Positions 15,747 to 23,392 of a DNA stretch of 64,000 nucleotides are shown here, in pieces (the first letter of the stretch is position 1; the number at the start of each line of letters is the position of its first letter). The position numbers and the translations under genes are program-made. The DNA is from Anderseniella sp963700895 (GTDB lineage Bacteria; Pseudomonadota; Alphaproteobacteria; Rhizobiales; Aestuariivirgaceae). The notes under the pieces are model-generated. The model did not search any database, was not told the origin of the DNA, and saw nothing but the letters and a program-made list of their open reading frames with translations. Location: NCBI GenBank assembly GCA_963700895.1, contig CAVOZI010000016.1, forward strand, positions 1 to 64,000, given 5' to 3'.

Positions 15747-16760
15747 TCAGGCATCCGCCCAGGCCGGCCAGCCATGCAGCGGGCGGGCCAGGACGATGGC
15801 GCGGCCGATGGAGCGGGCCATGCAATCGGCAGCCAGCGACCCCAGCATGGCAAGCTCCGCCGCCCGGTTGCCACCAAGCTCCTTCCGCCCCGTCGATACC
15901 GCGAACACCGTGTCGCCGTCGAACGGCGTGTGCACCGGACGGATGGCGCGGGCCATGCCATCGGCCGCCATGATGGCAAGCCGGGTTGCCTCGGCCCGGG
16001 TGAATGCCGCGTCGGTGGCCACGATGGCGATGGTGGTATTTGCACCCGCATGCAGACCGGCAAGCTTGCTGCCGGCCAGCGGTCCGCGGTCTTCCATCTC
16101 GGGCGGCGATGCAGTGACGGCGCCAAATTCGCCGTCCAGTTCGAATGGCCTCGCCCAAAGGTCGCCGGTGCGCGGGTCGATGCAGGCGCCAACCGGGTTG
16201 ACAGCGGCCAGCACGCCACAGGTGAAGCCGCCAAACTGCGCCGACGCACTGCCCAGCCCGCCTTTCAGCTTGCCGGCGGTGGCGCCATAGCCTGCACCGG
16301 CATTGCCCAGCTCAAATCCAGTGTTCACGGCCTGCAGCGCCTGCAAGCCAAGCTGCCGGTAAGGGGGCGTGTCCCCCCATTGCTTGTCCGGTCCGAACAT
16401 CAGGTCGAACAGGATGGCGGTTGGCACAACCGGCGTCGGCCAGGGTTGCTTGCCGAAGGTCAACCCGCGGCCCATTGCCGACAATCTGGCAGTGACGCCA
16501 CTTGCGGCCTCCAGCCCGAACACCGATCCGCCCGACAGGACAAGCGCGTCGATCTTCTCAACCAGGCAGGCCGGATCAAGCGCAGGCGTGTCGCGGGTGC
16601 CGGGCGCACCGCCGCGCACGTCGACCCCGGCCACAACCGGTTCGTCCGGCAGCAATACCGTGACCCCGGTGGCGAAGCGCTGATCATGGGCGTTGCCAAC
16701 CTTGAGACCGGGCACATCGGTAATGAGGTTGGCGGGGCCGGGCTTGACGGTGTCTGCCAT
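15747..16760 (-). CDS. P1 family (DmpA-type) peptidase
   Basis: A protein of 337 residues from ATG 16760 (MADTVKPG); an open frame extends 20 codons further to 16820 and could be used. The family start NLITDVPGLKVGNA and TGVTVLLPD is clear, followed by RGGAPGTRDT and LSGGSVFGLEAA. The segment GAGYGATAGKLKGGLGSAS contains the Gly-Ser site (S171) where DmpA-type enzymes cleave themselves and expose the nucleophile. They act as L-aminopeptidases, D-amidases or beta-peptidases. It runs divergently from the gamma-glutamyltransferase gene, and both could serve in peptide or glutathione salvage, which is inference. Confidence 0.9.
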   Translation of the reverse strand: MADTVKPGPANLITDVPGLKVGNAHDQRFATGVTVLLPDEPVVAGVDVRGGAPGTRDTPALDPACLVEKIDALVLSGGSVFGLEAASGVTARLSAMGRGLTFGKQPWPTPVVPTAILFDLMFGPDKQWGDTPPYRQLGLQALQAVNTGFELGNAGAGYGATAGKLKGGLGSASAQFGGFTCGVLAAVNPVGACIDPRTGDLWARPFELDGEFGAVTASPPEMEDRGPLAGSKLAGLHAGANTTIAIVATDAAFTRAEATRLAIMAADGMARAIRPVHTPFDGDTVFAVSTGRKELGGNRAAELAMLGSLAADCMARSIGRAIVLARPLHGWPAWADA

Positions 16761-16869
16761 GATGCGCTCATCCCGCTCGCAGGTTTCACAAAAGACCGCC
16801 GCAACACTGGCGCGGGACAAGGCACAAGGTCAATTGCAGTTCACCCTGACAGGCAGTTAGATTGAGGCC

Positions 16870-18681
16870 ATGACGGCTACCGCACACAAGTCCCCTTCAC
16901 GCAGGCTGCCCCGCATCGGCCTGGCGCTGCTGCTGATCGCAGCTGCTGCGTGGCTCTCGGCGTGCAGCGAGGACGCGCCGGACGCGAAGTCCGCAGGCAT
17001 GGTTGCAACGGCAAACGTGCACGCCAGCGAGGCGGCGGCGGAGATGCTGCGAAAGGGTGGCAGCGCAACCGATGCCGCCATTGCCGCGCAACTGGTGCTG
17101 ACGCTGACCGAACCGCAATCCTCCGGCATCGGCGGCGGGCTGTTCTCGTTGCACCTTGACGGGACCAGCGGCGAGATCACCAGCTTTGACGGCCGCGAGA
17201 CCGCGCCAGGTGTGGCGACCGAGCGGCTGTTCCTGAACGATGACGGCAAGCCGATGGCATGGCTGGACGCGGCGCTGGGCGGACGGCCGGTCGGGGTGCC
17301 CGGGGTGATTGCCGCGCTGCACCTGCAGCACCAGAAGTTCGGCAAGCTGGCCTGGGCCGAGCTGTTCGAACCGGCCATCCGGCTTTCGGTGAACGGGTTC
17401 GAGGCCAGCCCCCGGCTGGCGGCAGCCATTGCCGAAGCGGAAGAGCTGGAAGAAGATGAAGCCGCAAAGACGCTCTATTACCTGCCTGATGACGCTGGCG
17501 CGAAAGCCGGCGAACCGGTGCCGGCGGGCTACGTAATCCGAAACCCGGCCTATGCGCGCACCTTGCAGCTGATCGCCGAACAGGGACCAGCGGGCTTCTA
17601 CACCGGTGAAGTGGCTGCGGCCATTGTTGCCGCGGTGACCGGTCATGAGCTCAATCCAGGCCTGATGACGCTTGACGACCTTGCTGCCTACAAGGCGGTG
17701 GAGCGTCCCGCCGTGTGCGGCGCCTACCGGGTGTGGCAGGTATGCGGGATGGGTCCCCCCTCGTCGGGCGGGCTTGCCACGGTAATGATCCTCGGCCTGC
17801 TGGAGCCGTATTCGATGGCGGAACTGGACCCGAACGGGGCCATGGCGGCGCACCTGTTCGCCCAGGCCGGCCGGCTCGCCTTCGCCGACCGCAACCGCTA
17901 CATCGCCGACATGGATTTCGTTGATGTGCCGGTGGCAGGGCTCATTGACCGCGGCTACCTGCGCAGCCGGGCACGGCTGATCAACCCGCTGAAGGACATG
18001 GGAGAGGCGGCGCCCGGCACGCCACCGGACGCGACCGTTGAACAGAAGGCCGCGGGCGCCTCGCTGGCGGAGTTTGGTACCAGCCACCTCGCCATCGTAG
18101 ACGCGGCCGGCAATGCGGTGTCGATGACAATGAGCGTGGAACGGGCATTTGGCGCACGCATCACGGCGGCGGGTTTCGTGCTGAACAACCAGCTCACCGA
18201 TTTCTCTTTCGTGCCGTCCTATGGCGGCAACAAGGTGGCCAACCGGCCGCAAGGCGGCAAGCGGCCGCGGTCATCGATGTCGCCCAGCATCGTGCTGAAC
18301 GCAGACGGCAGCCTGTTCGCCGCCGTCGGATCGCCGGGCGGCAGCCGGATCATCGGCTTCACCGCACGCGCGATCATGGGCCTGACCGACTGGGGTTTGA
18401 ACATGCAGCGGGCGGTATCGCTGCCGCACGTCATCAACCGCAATACCGGCGCCACGGAAATCGAGAATACCGTTCCCCCGGCAAGCGGGCTTGACGGCGA
18501 GTTGCGGCAGTTCGGCAAACTGGCGGCGCCACTGGCCGACATGGGGCATGAGGTCGAGGTGAAAGAACTGACCAGCGGCCTGCAAGGCATCCGGCGGCTG
18601 CCGGATGGCACGCTCGACGGCGGCGCGGACCCGCGCCGCGAAGGAGTGGTCATCGCCGTGGAACCCGTGCAGCTGAAGTGA
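16870..18681 (+). CDS. ggt: Gamma-glutamyltransferase, lipoprotein form
   Basis: A protein of 603 residues. The N-terminus has a lipoprotein signal (basic HKSPSRRLPR, hydrophobic core, LSAC lipobox with C32), so the enzyme is probably membrane-anchored in the periplasm. The large-subunit pattern is present (MVATANVHASEAAAEMLRKGG, SGIGGGLF, FDGRETAP). T404 in EFGTSHLAIVD is the expected autoprocessing and catalytic threonine of the Ntn-hydrolase fold. SMTMSVERAFGA and the GSPGGSRI motif follow, as in the small subunit. It hydrolyses glutathione or transfers the gamma-glutamyl group. The gene stops three bases before the convergent histidine kinase gene. Confidence 0.93.
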   Translation: MTATAHKSPSRRLPRIGLALLLIAAAAWLSACSEDAPDAKSAGMVATANVHASEAAAEMLRKGGSATDAAIAAQLVLTLTEPQSSGIGGGLFSLHLDGTSGEITSFDGRETAPGVATERLFLNDDGKPMAWLDAALGGRPVGVPGVIAALHLQHQKFGKLAWAELFEPAIRLSVNGFEASPRLAAAIAEAEELEEDEAAKTLYYLPDDAGAKAGEPVPAGYVIRNPAYARTLQLIAEQGPAGFYTGEVAAAIVAAVTGHELNPGLMTLDDLAAYKAVERPAVCGAYRVWQVCGMGPPSSGGLATVMILGLLEPYSMAELDPNGAMAAHLFAQAGRLAFADRNRYIADMDFVDVPVAGLIDRGYLRSRARLINPLKDMGEAAPGTPPDATVEQKAAGASLAEFGTSHLAIVDAAGNAVSMTMSVERAFGARITAAGFVLNNQLTDFSFVPSYGGNKVANRPQGGKRPRSSMSPSIVLNADGSLFAAVGSPGGSRIIGFTARAIMGLTDWGLNMQRAVSLPHVINRNTGATEIENTVPPASGLDGELRQFGKLAAPLADMGHEVEVKELTSGLQGIRRLPDGTLDGGADPRREGVVIAVEPVQLK

Positions 18682-18683
18682 AG

Positions 18684-20159
18684 TCAGCCGGTGCGCTCGC
18701 CGCGCCGGCCGCTGGCGACTTCCTTGAGCCGGTCCGGAATGACGACCTGGAACACAGCCCCCGGACCCGACCCCTCTACCAGCCGGATCTCGCCACCGTG
18801 GGCGCGCATCAGCTCGCTGGCAATTGCGAGCCCCAAGCCGGTGCCGCCCTGCCGTTGCGAGCCGCGAAAAGCCTCGAACAGGTGGGTGCGCGCCTTCGCG
18901 CTGACGCCGGGGCCGTTGTCGGCAACCTCGATGATGCAGACCGATCCGTCGCGCCGGGCCCGTACATGCACCTTGCCCTCGCTCAAACCGCCAGGCATGG
19001 CCGCCTCCAGCGCCTGGACGGCGTTTCGAATGAGGTTCATCAACACCCGGAACAACTGGTCGCGGTCGGCATCGGCCTTGATCGTCTCCGGCACCTCGTT
19101 GAAGAACACCACCTGGCTGGCGGCCTCGGTAATCAGCAGGTCAAGGACCTCGTCCACCACGCCGCGCAAGGCAAACATCTCGCGCCGTGGCGGCGGCTCC
19201 TCGGCACGGCCGAACTTGAGCGTGTCGGCGCAGAACGTGATGGCACGGTCCAGAGACGCAATCAGCTTGGGCGCAAATCGCTGCACGGTCGGATCATCCA
19301 CCATGCCCAGCCGGTCGGACATCAGCTGCGCCGACGCCAGCATGTTGCGCAGGTCATGACTGACCTTGGACACGGCGAGACCGAGCGACGCCAGCCGGTT
19401 CTTCTGCGACAGCATGTTGGCAAGCTCTGTCTGCATCTGCTGCAGTTCGACCTCCGCCACACCGATCTCGTCGTGGCGGCCGCTGGGTTCAATGATGCGG
19501 CTGCGGTCCTCGGGATTGCCCGAAAATGCCTGCATGTTGGCTGACAGGCGGCGCACCGGGCGCACCAGCAACCGGTTCAGGGCGAAGAAAAGAAGGGCTG
19601 CGAGGATCAACGCCAGGATGACCGACAGGGTCAGGATGTTGATGGCATAGCGGACCATGGCGTCAAAGAGGGGGCGTTCGTCCAGCGCCATCTCGACCAG
19701 GCTGGCGTTCATGCTGGAGGGCTTGTCAGACACGCCGATAATGCGATTGCCCCCGTGCATGAAGGTCATGCCGGCCTGCATGATTGCATCCAGCGGATTG
19801 GACGCCTGCAGGTCGAAGGCGGCATCAATCATCGGCGGGCTGTCGGGGCTGAGCACCAGCTTGCGGGCGTCGTCGCGGCGTACCACGATGACCAGAACGC
19901 CGGCCCGGTCGAGCAGCTCCTCGCGCAACGGCCGCGAAACGGAGCCGTCAGCCGCCGCCTCGACCGCCAGCGCCGCGATCTCGGCGGTGGCGACACGCTG
20001 CTTGAGCCAGTTGATGCGGAAATTGGCGATCGAGGGCACAAACACCAGAAGTTCGCCGATCATCAGGAAGATAGCGGCGAGCACCAGCACCTTGCCGGTG
20101 AGCCCGGAGACCGGCGATGATCTTGCCCGCTTCTGGCGCGGTTCGCTTTGCTCGCTCAA
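18684..20159 (-). CDS. Membrane sensor histidine kinase
   Basis: A protein of 491 residues. Transmembrane segments lie at about 21-43 and 171-194 and enclose a periplasmic sensor region (about 44-170). A HAMP-like linker (RPVRRLSANMQAF) leads to the dimerisation helix with H268 in VSKVSHDLRN. The ATPase domain shows N-box NLIRNAVQA, G1 VADNGPGV and G2 GGTGLGLAIA. The H-box SHDLRN is that of the HisKA group. No response regulator gene lies beside it, so it is an orphan kinase here. Its neighbours are a convergent gamma-glutamyltransferase and the reductase gene upstream on the same strand (57-base gap). Confidence 0.92.
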   Translation of the reverse strand: MSEQSEPRQKRARSSPVSGLTGKVLVLAAIFLMIGELLVFVPSIANFRINWLKQRVATAEIAALAVEAAADGSVSRPLREELLDRAGVLVIVVRRDDARKLVLSPDSPPMIDAAFDLQASNPLDAIMQAGMTFMHGGNRIIGVSDKPSSMNASLVEMALDERPLFDAMVRYAINILTLSVILALILAALLFFALNRLLVRPVRRLSANMQAFSGNPEDRSRIIEPSGRHDEIGVAEVELQQMQTELANMLSQKNRLASLGLAVSKVSHDLRNMLASAQLMSDRLGMVDDPTVQRFAPKLIASLDRAITFCADTLKFGRAEEPPPRREMFALRGVVDEVLDLLITEAASQVVFFNEVPETIKADADRDQLFRVLMNLIRNAVQALEAAMPGGLSEGKVHVRARRDGSVCIIEVADNGPGVSAKARTHLFEAFRGSQRQGGTGLGLAIASELMRAHGGEIRLVEGSGPGAVFQVVIPDRLKEVASGRRGERTG

Positions 20160-20216
20160 ACAGCTACCCTGATCTTTCCGGCGCCTGAGGCAGGATCGTG
20201 CGGACCCTGAAAGACC

Positions 20217-21641
20217 TCAGCCAAACATCTTCAACCAACCAATGACCTTGCGGACCAATGGTTTCCGCGGCAAATCGGAATAATAGCTGGTCGCGGCGCG
20301 CTTGGAAACTTCGGTCAGTGTCGGATAGGCGGCGACCATGTCGATCATCGCCTTGATCTTGAGTTTCGAAGACATCGCCAGCGCCCACGGCTGGATCAGT
20401 TCGCCCGCCTTCGGTCCCACGATCGAGCAGCCCAGTATGTCGCCCTTGGCCGACACCACGGCCTTGATCATGCCGGAGGTCTTGCGCTCCGCCTGGGCGC
20501 GGTCATTGTCCTTGAAGCGCCAGCGCAGCACCTTGAAGCCGGGATGGCTGTCATTTGCCTGGGCTTCGGTCAGGCCAATGTGGGCAAGCTCGGGATCGGT
20601 GTAGGTTACCCATGGAATGAAGCGCGTTTCGTTCTTCACCGGCAGCCGGAACAGGATGGACCGAACGGCTAGCCCCGCCTGGTACCCTGCAACGTGGGTG
20701 AACTGCAGGCCGCCCGCCACATCGCCAATGGCGTATACCTTGCGGTTGGAGGTCTTCAGCGAGGCGTCCACCTTGATGCCGCGGCGGTCATACTCAATGC
20801 CGGCAGCTTCCAGGTTGAGCCCGTCGACATTGGGCTTGCGGCCCGCTGCCACCAGCAGGTGCGTGCCGGTGATGGTCTCGGGACTGCCGCCGTCACCCTG
20901 CAGGGTAATGGTCACGCCCTTGCCGGTCTGGGCCACGCCGGCGATCTTGACGCCTGCACGAATGCTGATCCCCTCGGCCTTCAGATGCTCGAGCACGATG
21001 GCGGTCAGTTCCGGGTCATCCTTGCCCAACGGCGTGAACGCTTCCAGCACCGTTAACTGCGCACCCAGGCGGCGATGGGCTTGCGCCATTTCCATGCCGA
21101 TCGGACCGCCCCCGATGATGATCAGGTGATCTGGCAGTTCACGGTTGTCGAACAGGGTCTCATTGGTGAAGTAGTCCACCTTGTCGAGGCCGGGAACGGG
21201 CGGTGCTGCCGGCGACGAGCCGGTGGCAATGACGAAGCGGCGCGCGGTGATGCGCTGGCCACCCGCCTCGACTGTGCCGGCATCGACAAAGCGTCCCGCA
21301 GCGCGAATGACGGTGACGCCGAGGCCTTCGAACCTCTCCTGGCTGTCATGGGGTTCGATGGCGGCGATGACCGACCTGACGTGATCGTTTACGCGTGCGA
21401 AGTCCACCTTTGGCTTCTGCGGAGCAATGCCGAAGGCCTCGCCGGAGGTAAAGGCATGGGCATGGCCGGCGGCAGCCAGCAGCGCCTTGGAGGGCACGCA
21501 ACCATAGTTCAGGCAGTCGCCCCCCATCTTGCCCTTCTCGATCAGCACCACCTTCTCGCCGAACTGGGCTGCCGCCGCAGCCACCGAGAGGCCCCCGGAG
21601 CCCGCTCCGATGACGCAGATATCACAATCGATCGCGCTCAT
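20217..21641 (-). CDS. FAD-dependent dithiol oxidoreductase (Lpd/MerA-like) lacking the usual His base
   Basis: A protein of 474 residues from ATG 21641. The FAD site is VIGAGSGGLS (10-19), the redox disulfide GGDCLNYGCVPSK (C43, C48), the NAD(P) site IIGGGPIGMEMA and the second FAD motif YAIGDVAGG. In dihydrolipoyl dehydrogenase and glutathione reductase the C-terminal dimer domain carries HPTxxE with a catalytic His. Here the corresponding stretch reads YPTLTE, so the His is replaced by Tyr. This suggests another electron acceptor or a non-classical mechanism. The start overlaps the stop of the TVP38 gene as ATGA, implying coupled expression; such pairs are known in proteobacteria. Confidence 0.88.
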   Translation of the reverse strand: MSAIDCDICVIGAGSGGLSVAAAAAQFGEKVVLIEKGKMGGDCLNYGCVPSKALLAAAGHAHAFTSGEAFGIAPQKPKVDFARVNDHVRSVIAAIEPHDSQERFEGLGVTVIRAAGRFVDAGTVEAGGQRITARRFVIATGSSPAAPPVPGLDKVDYFTNETLFDNRELPDHLIIIGGGPIGMEMAQAHRRLGAQLTVLEAFTPLGKDDPELTAIVLEHLKAEGISIRAGVKIAGVAQTGKGVTITLQGDGGSPETITGTHLLVAAGRKPNVDGLNLEAAGIEYDRRGIKVDASLKTSNRKVYAIGDVAGGLQFTHVAGYQAGLAVRSILFRLPVKNETRFIPWVTYTDPELAHIGLTEAQANDSHPGFKVLRWRFKDNDRAQAERKTSGMIKAVVSAKGDILGCSIVGPKAGELIQPWALAMSSKLKIKAMIDMVAAYPTLTEVSKRAATSYYSDLPRKPLVRKVIGWLKMFG

Positions 21642-22459
21642 GAGCGGGCCTTCCATTTCCTGACCGCGACAGGGATCAGGGCAACCACGCCAAGCGCTGC
21701 GAAGGCGGCCAGCAGCTGCGGCGTGACCAGCGCGCCGGCATCAAGGGTGAACTGGCAGTTGGCCGCGCCCTGTTCGGCGACACAGGCCATGTGCGCCTGC
21801 CGTTGCGCGGTGATGATAGAGTCGAGGCCCGATCCAAGGACCGAGAAGGCGAAGGTACCGGGAATGATGCCGATCAGCGTGGTGATGGCATAGGTGCCCA
21901 GCGGCACACCGGCGAGCGCCGGGGCAATGTTGATCAGCCAGAACGGGAACACCGGCACCAGGCGCAGGAACAAGAGATAATGGAAGGCGTCTTCGCGAAA
22001 GCCCTTTGACAGCCGGCTCATCCACGGGCCGGCCCGGCTGGCCAGGGCTTCGCCCAGCGATGTCCGGGCGACCAGGAATATCACTATTGCACCAGCGGTT
22101 GCCGCCAGCACGGTAAGGAAGCCACCCGCCAGCCAGCCGAAAAGGAAACCGCCGAGGATGGTGAGCAACGAGGCGCCGGGCAGCGACAGCGACACGGCGG
22201 TGGCATAAACGCCGAAATAGATCAGGCCCGACAGCACCGCATTGTTGCTGACGAAACCGATCAGCGCGTCGCGATTGTCTGCGATGGCGGTGAGCGACAG
22301 GTAATCCTGCAGGCCCGCCGCCCAGGCTGCCGCGATGGCGCAAAGCAGCATCGCCAGTGGTCCCCAGCGGCGCAACAGCGCGCCGCGGGTGGAGGAGGCG
22401 CGCGCCGCTGCCTCTTCCAGGGCAATTCGCTCAGACATTTCCTGTTGGTCTTTCTTCAT
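21638..22459 (-). CDS. TVP38/TMEM64 family membrane protein
   Basis: A protein of 273 residues if begun at ATG 22459 (MKKDQQEM); ATG 22438 (MSERIAL) is an alternative with AGGAA close by. One transmembrane helix near residue 35 is followed by the VTT (SNARE-associated/DedA-like) domain, with FVSNNAVLSGLIYFGVYATA, the glycine-rich LTILGGFLFGWLAGG and LLFLRLVPVFPFWLINIAPAL containing the typical R-x-x-P. The family is thought to act in lipid or small-molecule movement across the inner membrane. The downstream reductase overlaps by 4 bases. Confidence 0.88.
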   Translation of the reverse strand: MKKDQQEMSERIALEEAAARASSTRGALLRRWGPLAMLLCAIAAAWAAGLQDYLSLTAIADNRDALIGFVSNNAVLSGLIYFGVYATAVSLSLPGASLLTILGGFLFGWLAGGFLTVLAATAGAIVIFLVARTSLGEALASRAGPWMSRLSKGFREDAFHYLLFLRLVPVFPFWLINIAPALAGVPLGTYAITTLIGIIPGTFAFSVLGSGLDSIITAQRQAHMACVAEQGAANCQFTLDAGALVTPQLLAAFAALGVVALIPVAVRKWKARS

Positions 22460-22784
22460 CTGGTTCAGTAAGGCGCGGCGGCCATGCGGTTGCAAGCACA
22501 TGCTGACAACCGGGCCCGGCCCGCATGTCGTGGTTACGAAGGTGCGGCAAAGTGGTGCAGTGCGGAAGAGGGTGTCACCTGCTTGTGATCAGTAATGACC
22601 AGACGTGACAGACAGCCCCGTCCTGCGGCAAATAATGAATCCGCTAGTGAATTGACTTGTCGCGGACGGGCCCGTATAAGCGCGCGCAGGTTTTCTCCCG
22701 GCAGTCTGGGTTCGGTCCATTGCAGCGCAAACCGGCGCAGGGCCCGCCTTTCAGCCGGAAATCAAAGCGTCTGGAGATCAAGAC
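22460..22784. other. Divergent intergenic region before rpmH
   Basis: It contains the leader of the TVP38 gene (left) and the rpmH promoter at 22652-22680 with a leader of roughly 100 bases. No other gene is recognised. DnaA-box-like sequences, which sometimes occur near rpmH, were not evident. Confidence 0.6.
22652..22680 (+). promoter_or_regulatory. Sigma70-type promoter of rpmH operon
   Basis: TTGACT (22652-22657) and TATAAG (22675-22680) are separated by exactly 17 bases. They lie about 105 bases before the rpmH start. Strong consensus agreement fits a ribosomal protein operon. Confidence 0.75.
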
Positions 22785-22919
22785 ATGAAACGTACGTTTC
22801 AACCGAGCAAGCTGGTGCGCAAGCGCCGTCATGGCTTTCGCGCCCGCATGGCCACTGTCGGCGGCCGCAAGGTGATTGCACGCCGCCGCGCCCGCGACCG
22901 CGCCCGCTTGAGCGCTTAA
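22785..22919 (+). CDS. rpmH: Large ribosomal subunit protein bL34
   Basis: A protein of 44 residues: MKRTFQPSKLVRKRRHGFRA at the start and a very basic tail ending RARLSA, the universal L34 sequence. It is part of the 50S subunit. A good sigma70-type promoter lies 105 bases upstream. The gene heads the conserved rpmH-rnpA-yidC-engB cluster, which couples ribosome, RNase P and membrane insertion functions. It is followed by rnpA after 41 bases. Confidence 0.98.
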   Translation: MKRTFQPSKLVRKRRHGFRARMATVGGRKVIARRRARDRARLSA

Positions 22920-22960
22920 CGCGCCGGTGCGCCCGGCCCAGGCCAGGATCACAAACATTG

Positions 22961-23392
22961 GTGGAACATCTGAAGCGGCGGCAGGACTTTCTTGCCGCCG
23001 CCTCTGCGCTTGTATGCGCGAAAAGGGCCTGCGTGGTGCAGGCGCGTGACCGGGGCGACGGCGGCGATGCCAGGATCGGCTTCACGGTCACGAAAAAGCT
23101 TGGCAATGCCGTCATCCGCAATCGCATCAAGCGGCGCCTGCGCGAAGCCGTGCGCACTGCATCGGGACTGGACCTCAAGCGCGGGCACGACTATGTGTTC
23201 ATCGGCCGCGCAGCCACGGCGGCGCAGGACTTCGAGGCACTGGTCAGCGACCTGATCAGCGCCACGCAGCGGTTGAACGAAGGCAAGACCGATCCGCCAC
23301 GGCAGCGGGGCGCGTTCAGGACAGCAAAATCCGGTCGTTCAGGACCGAACGGCAACGAGCGAAACGGCGGGACAAGGCAGAACCGGCAATGA
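22961..23392 (+). CDS. rnpA: Ribonuclease P protein component
   Basis: Start GTG 22961 gives the family-typical opening VEHLKRRQDFLAAA. The body contains RIGFTVTKKLGNAVIRNRIKRRLREAVR, the RNR motif that binds the catalytic RNA. The product of 143 residues is somewhat longer than average because of a Gly/Arg/Asn-rich C-terminal tail (from about 115) after LISATQRLNEG. It assists 5' maturation of tRNA. Its stop TGA overlaps the yidC start ATG by 4 bases. An open frame extends further upstream but covers rpmH and is not used. Confidence 0.96.
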   Translation: MEHLKRRQDFLAAASALVCAKRACVVQARDRGDGGDARIGFTVTKKLGNAVIRNRIKRRLREAVRTASGLDLKRGHDYVFIGRAATAAQDFEALVSDLISATQRLNEGKTDPPRQRGAFRTAKSGRSGPNGNERNGGTRQNRQ

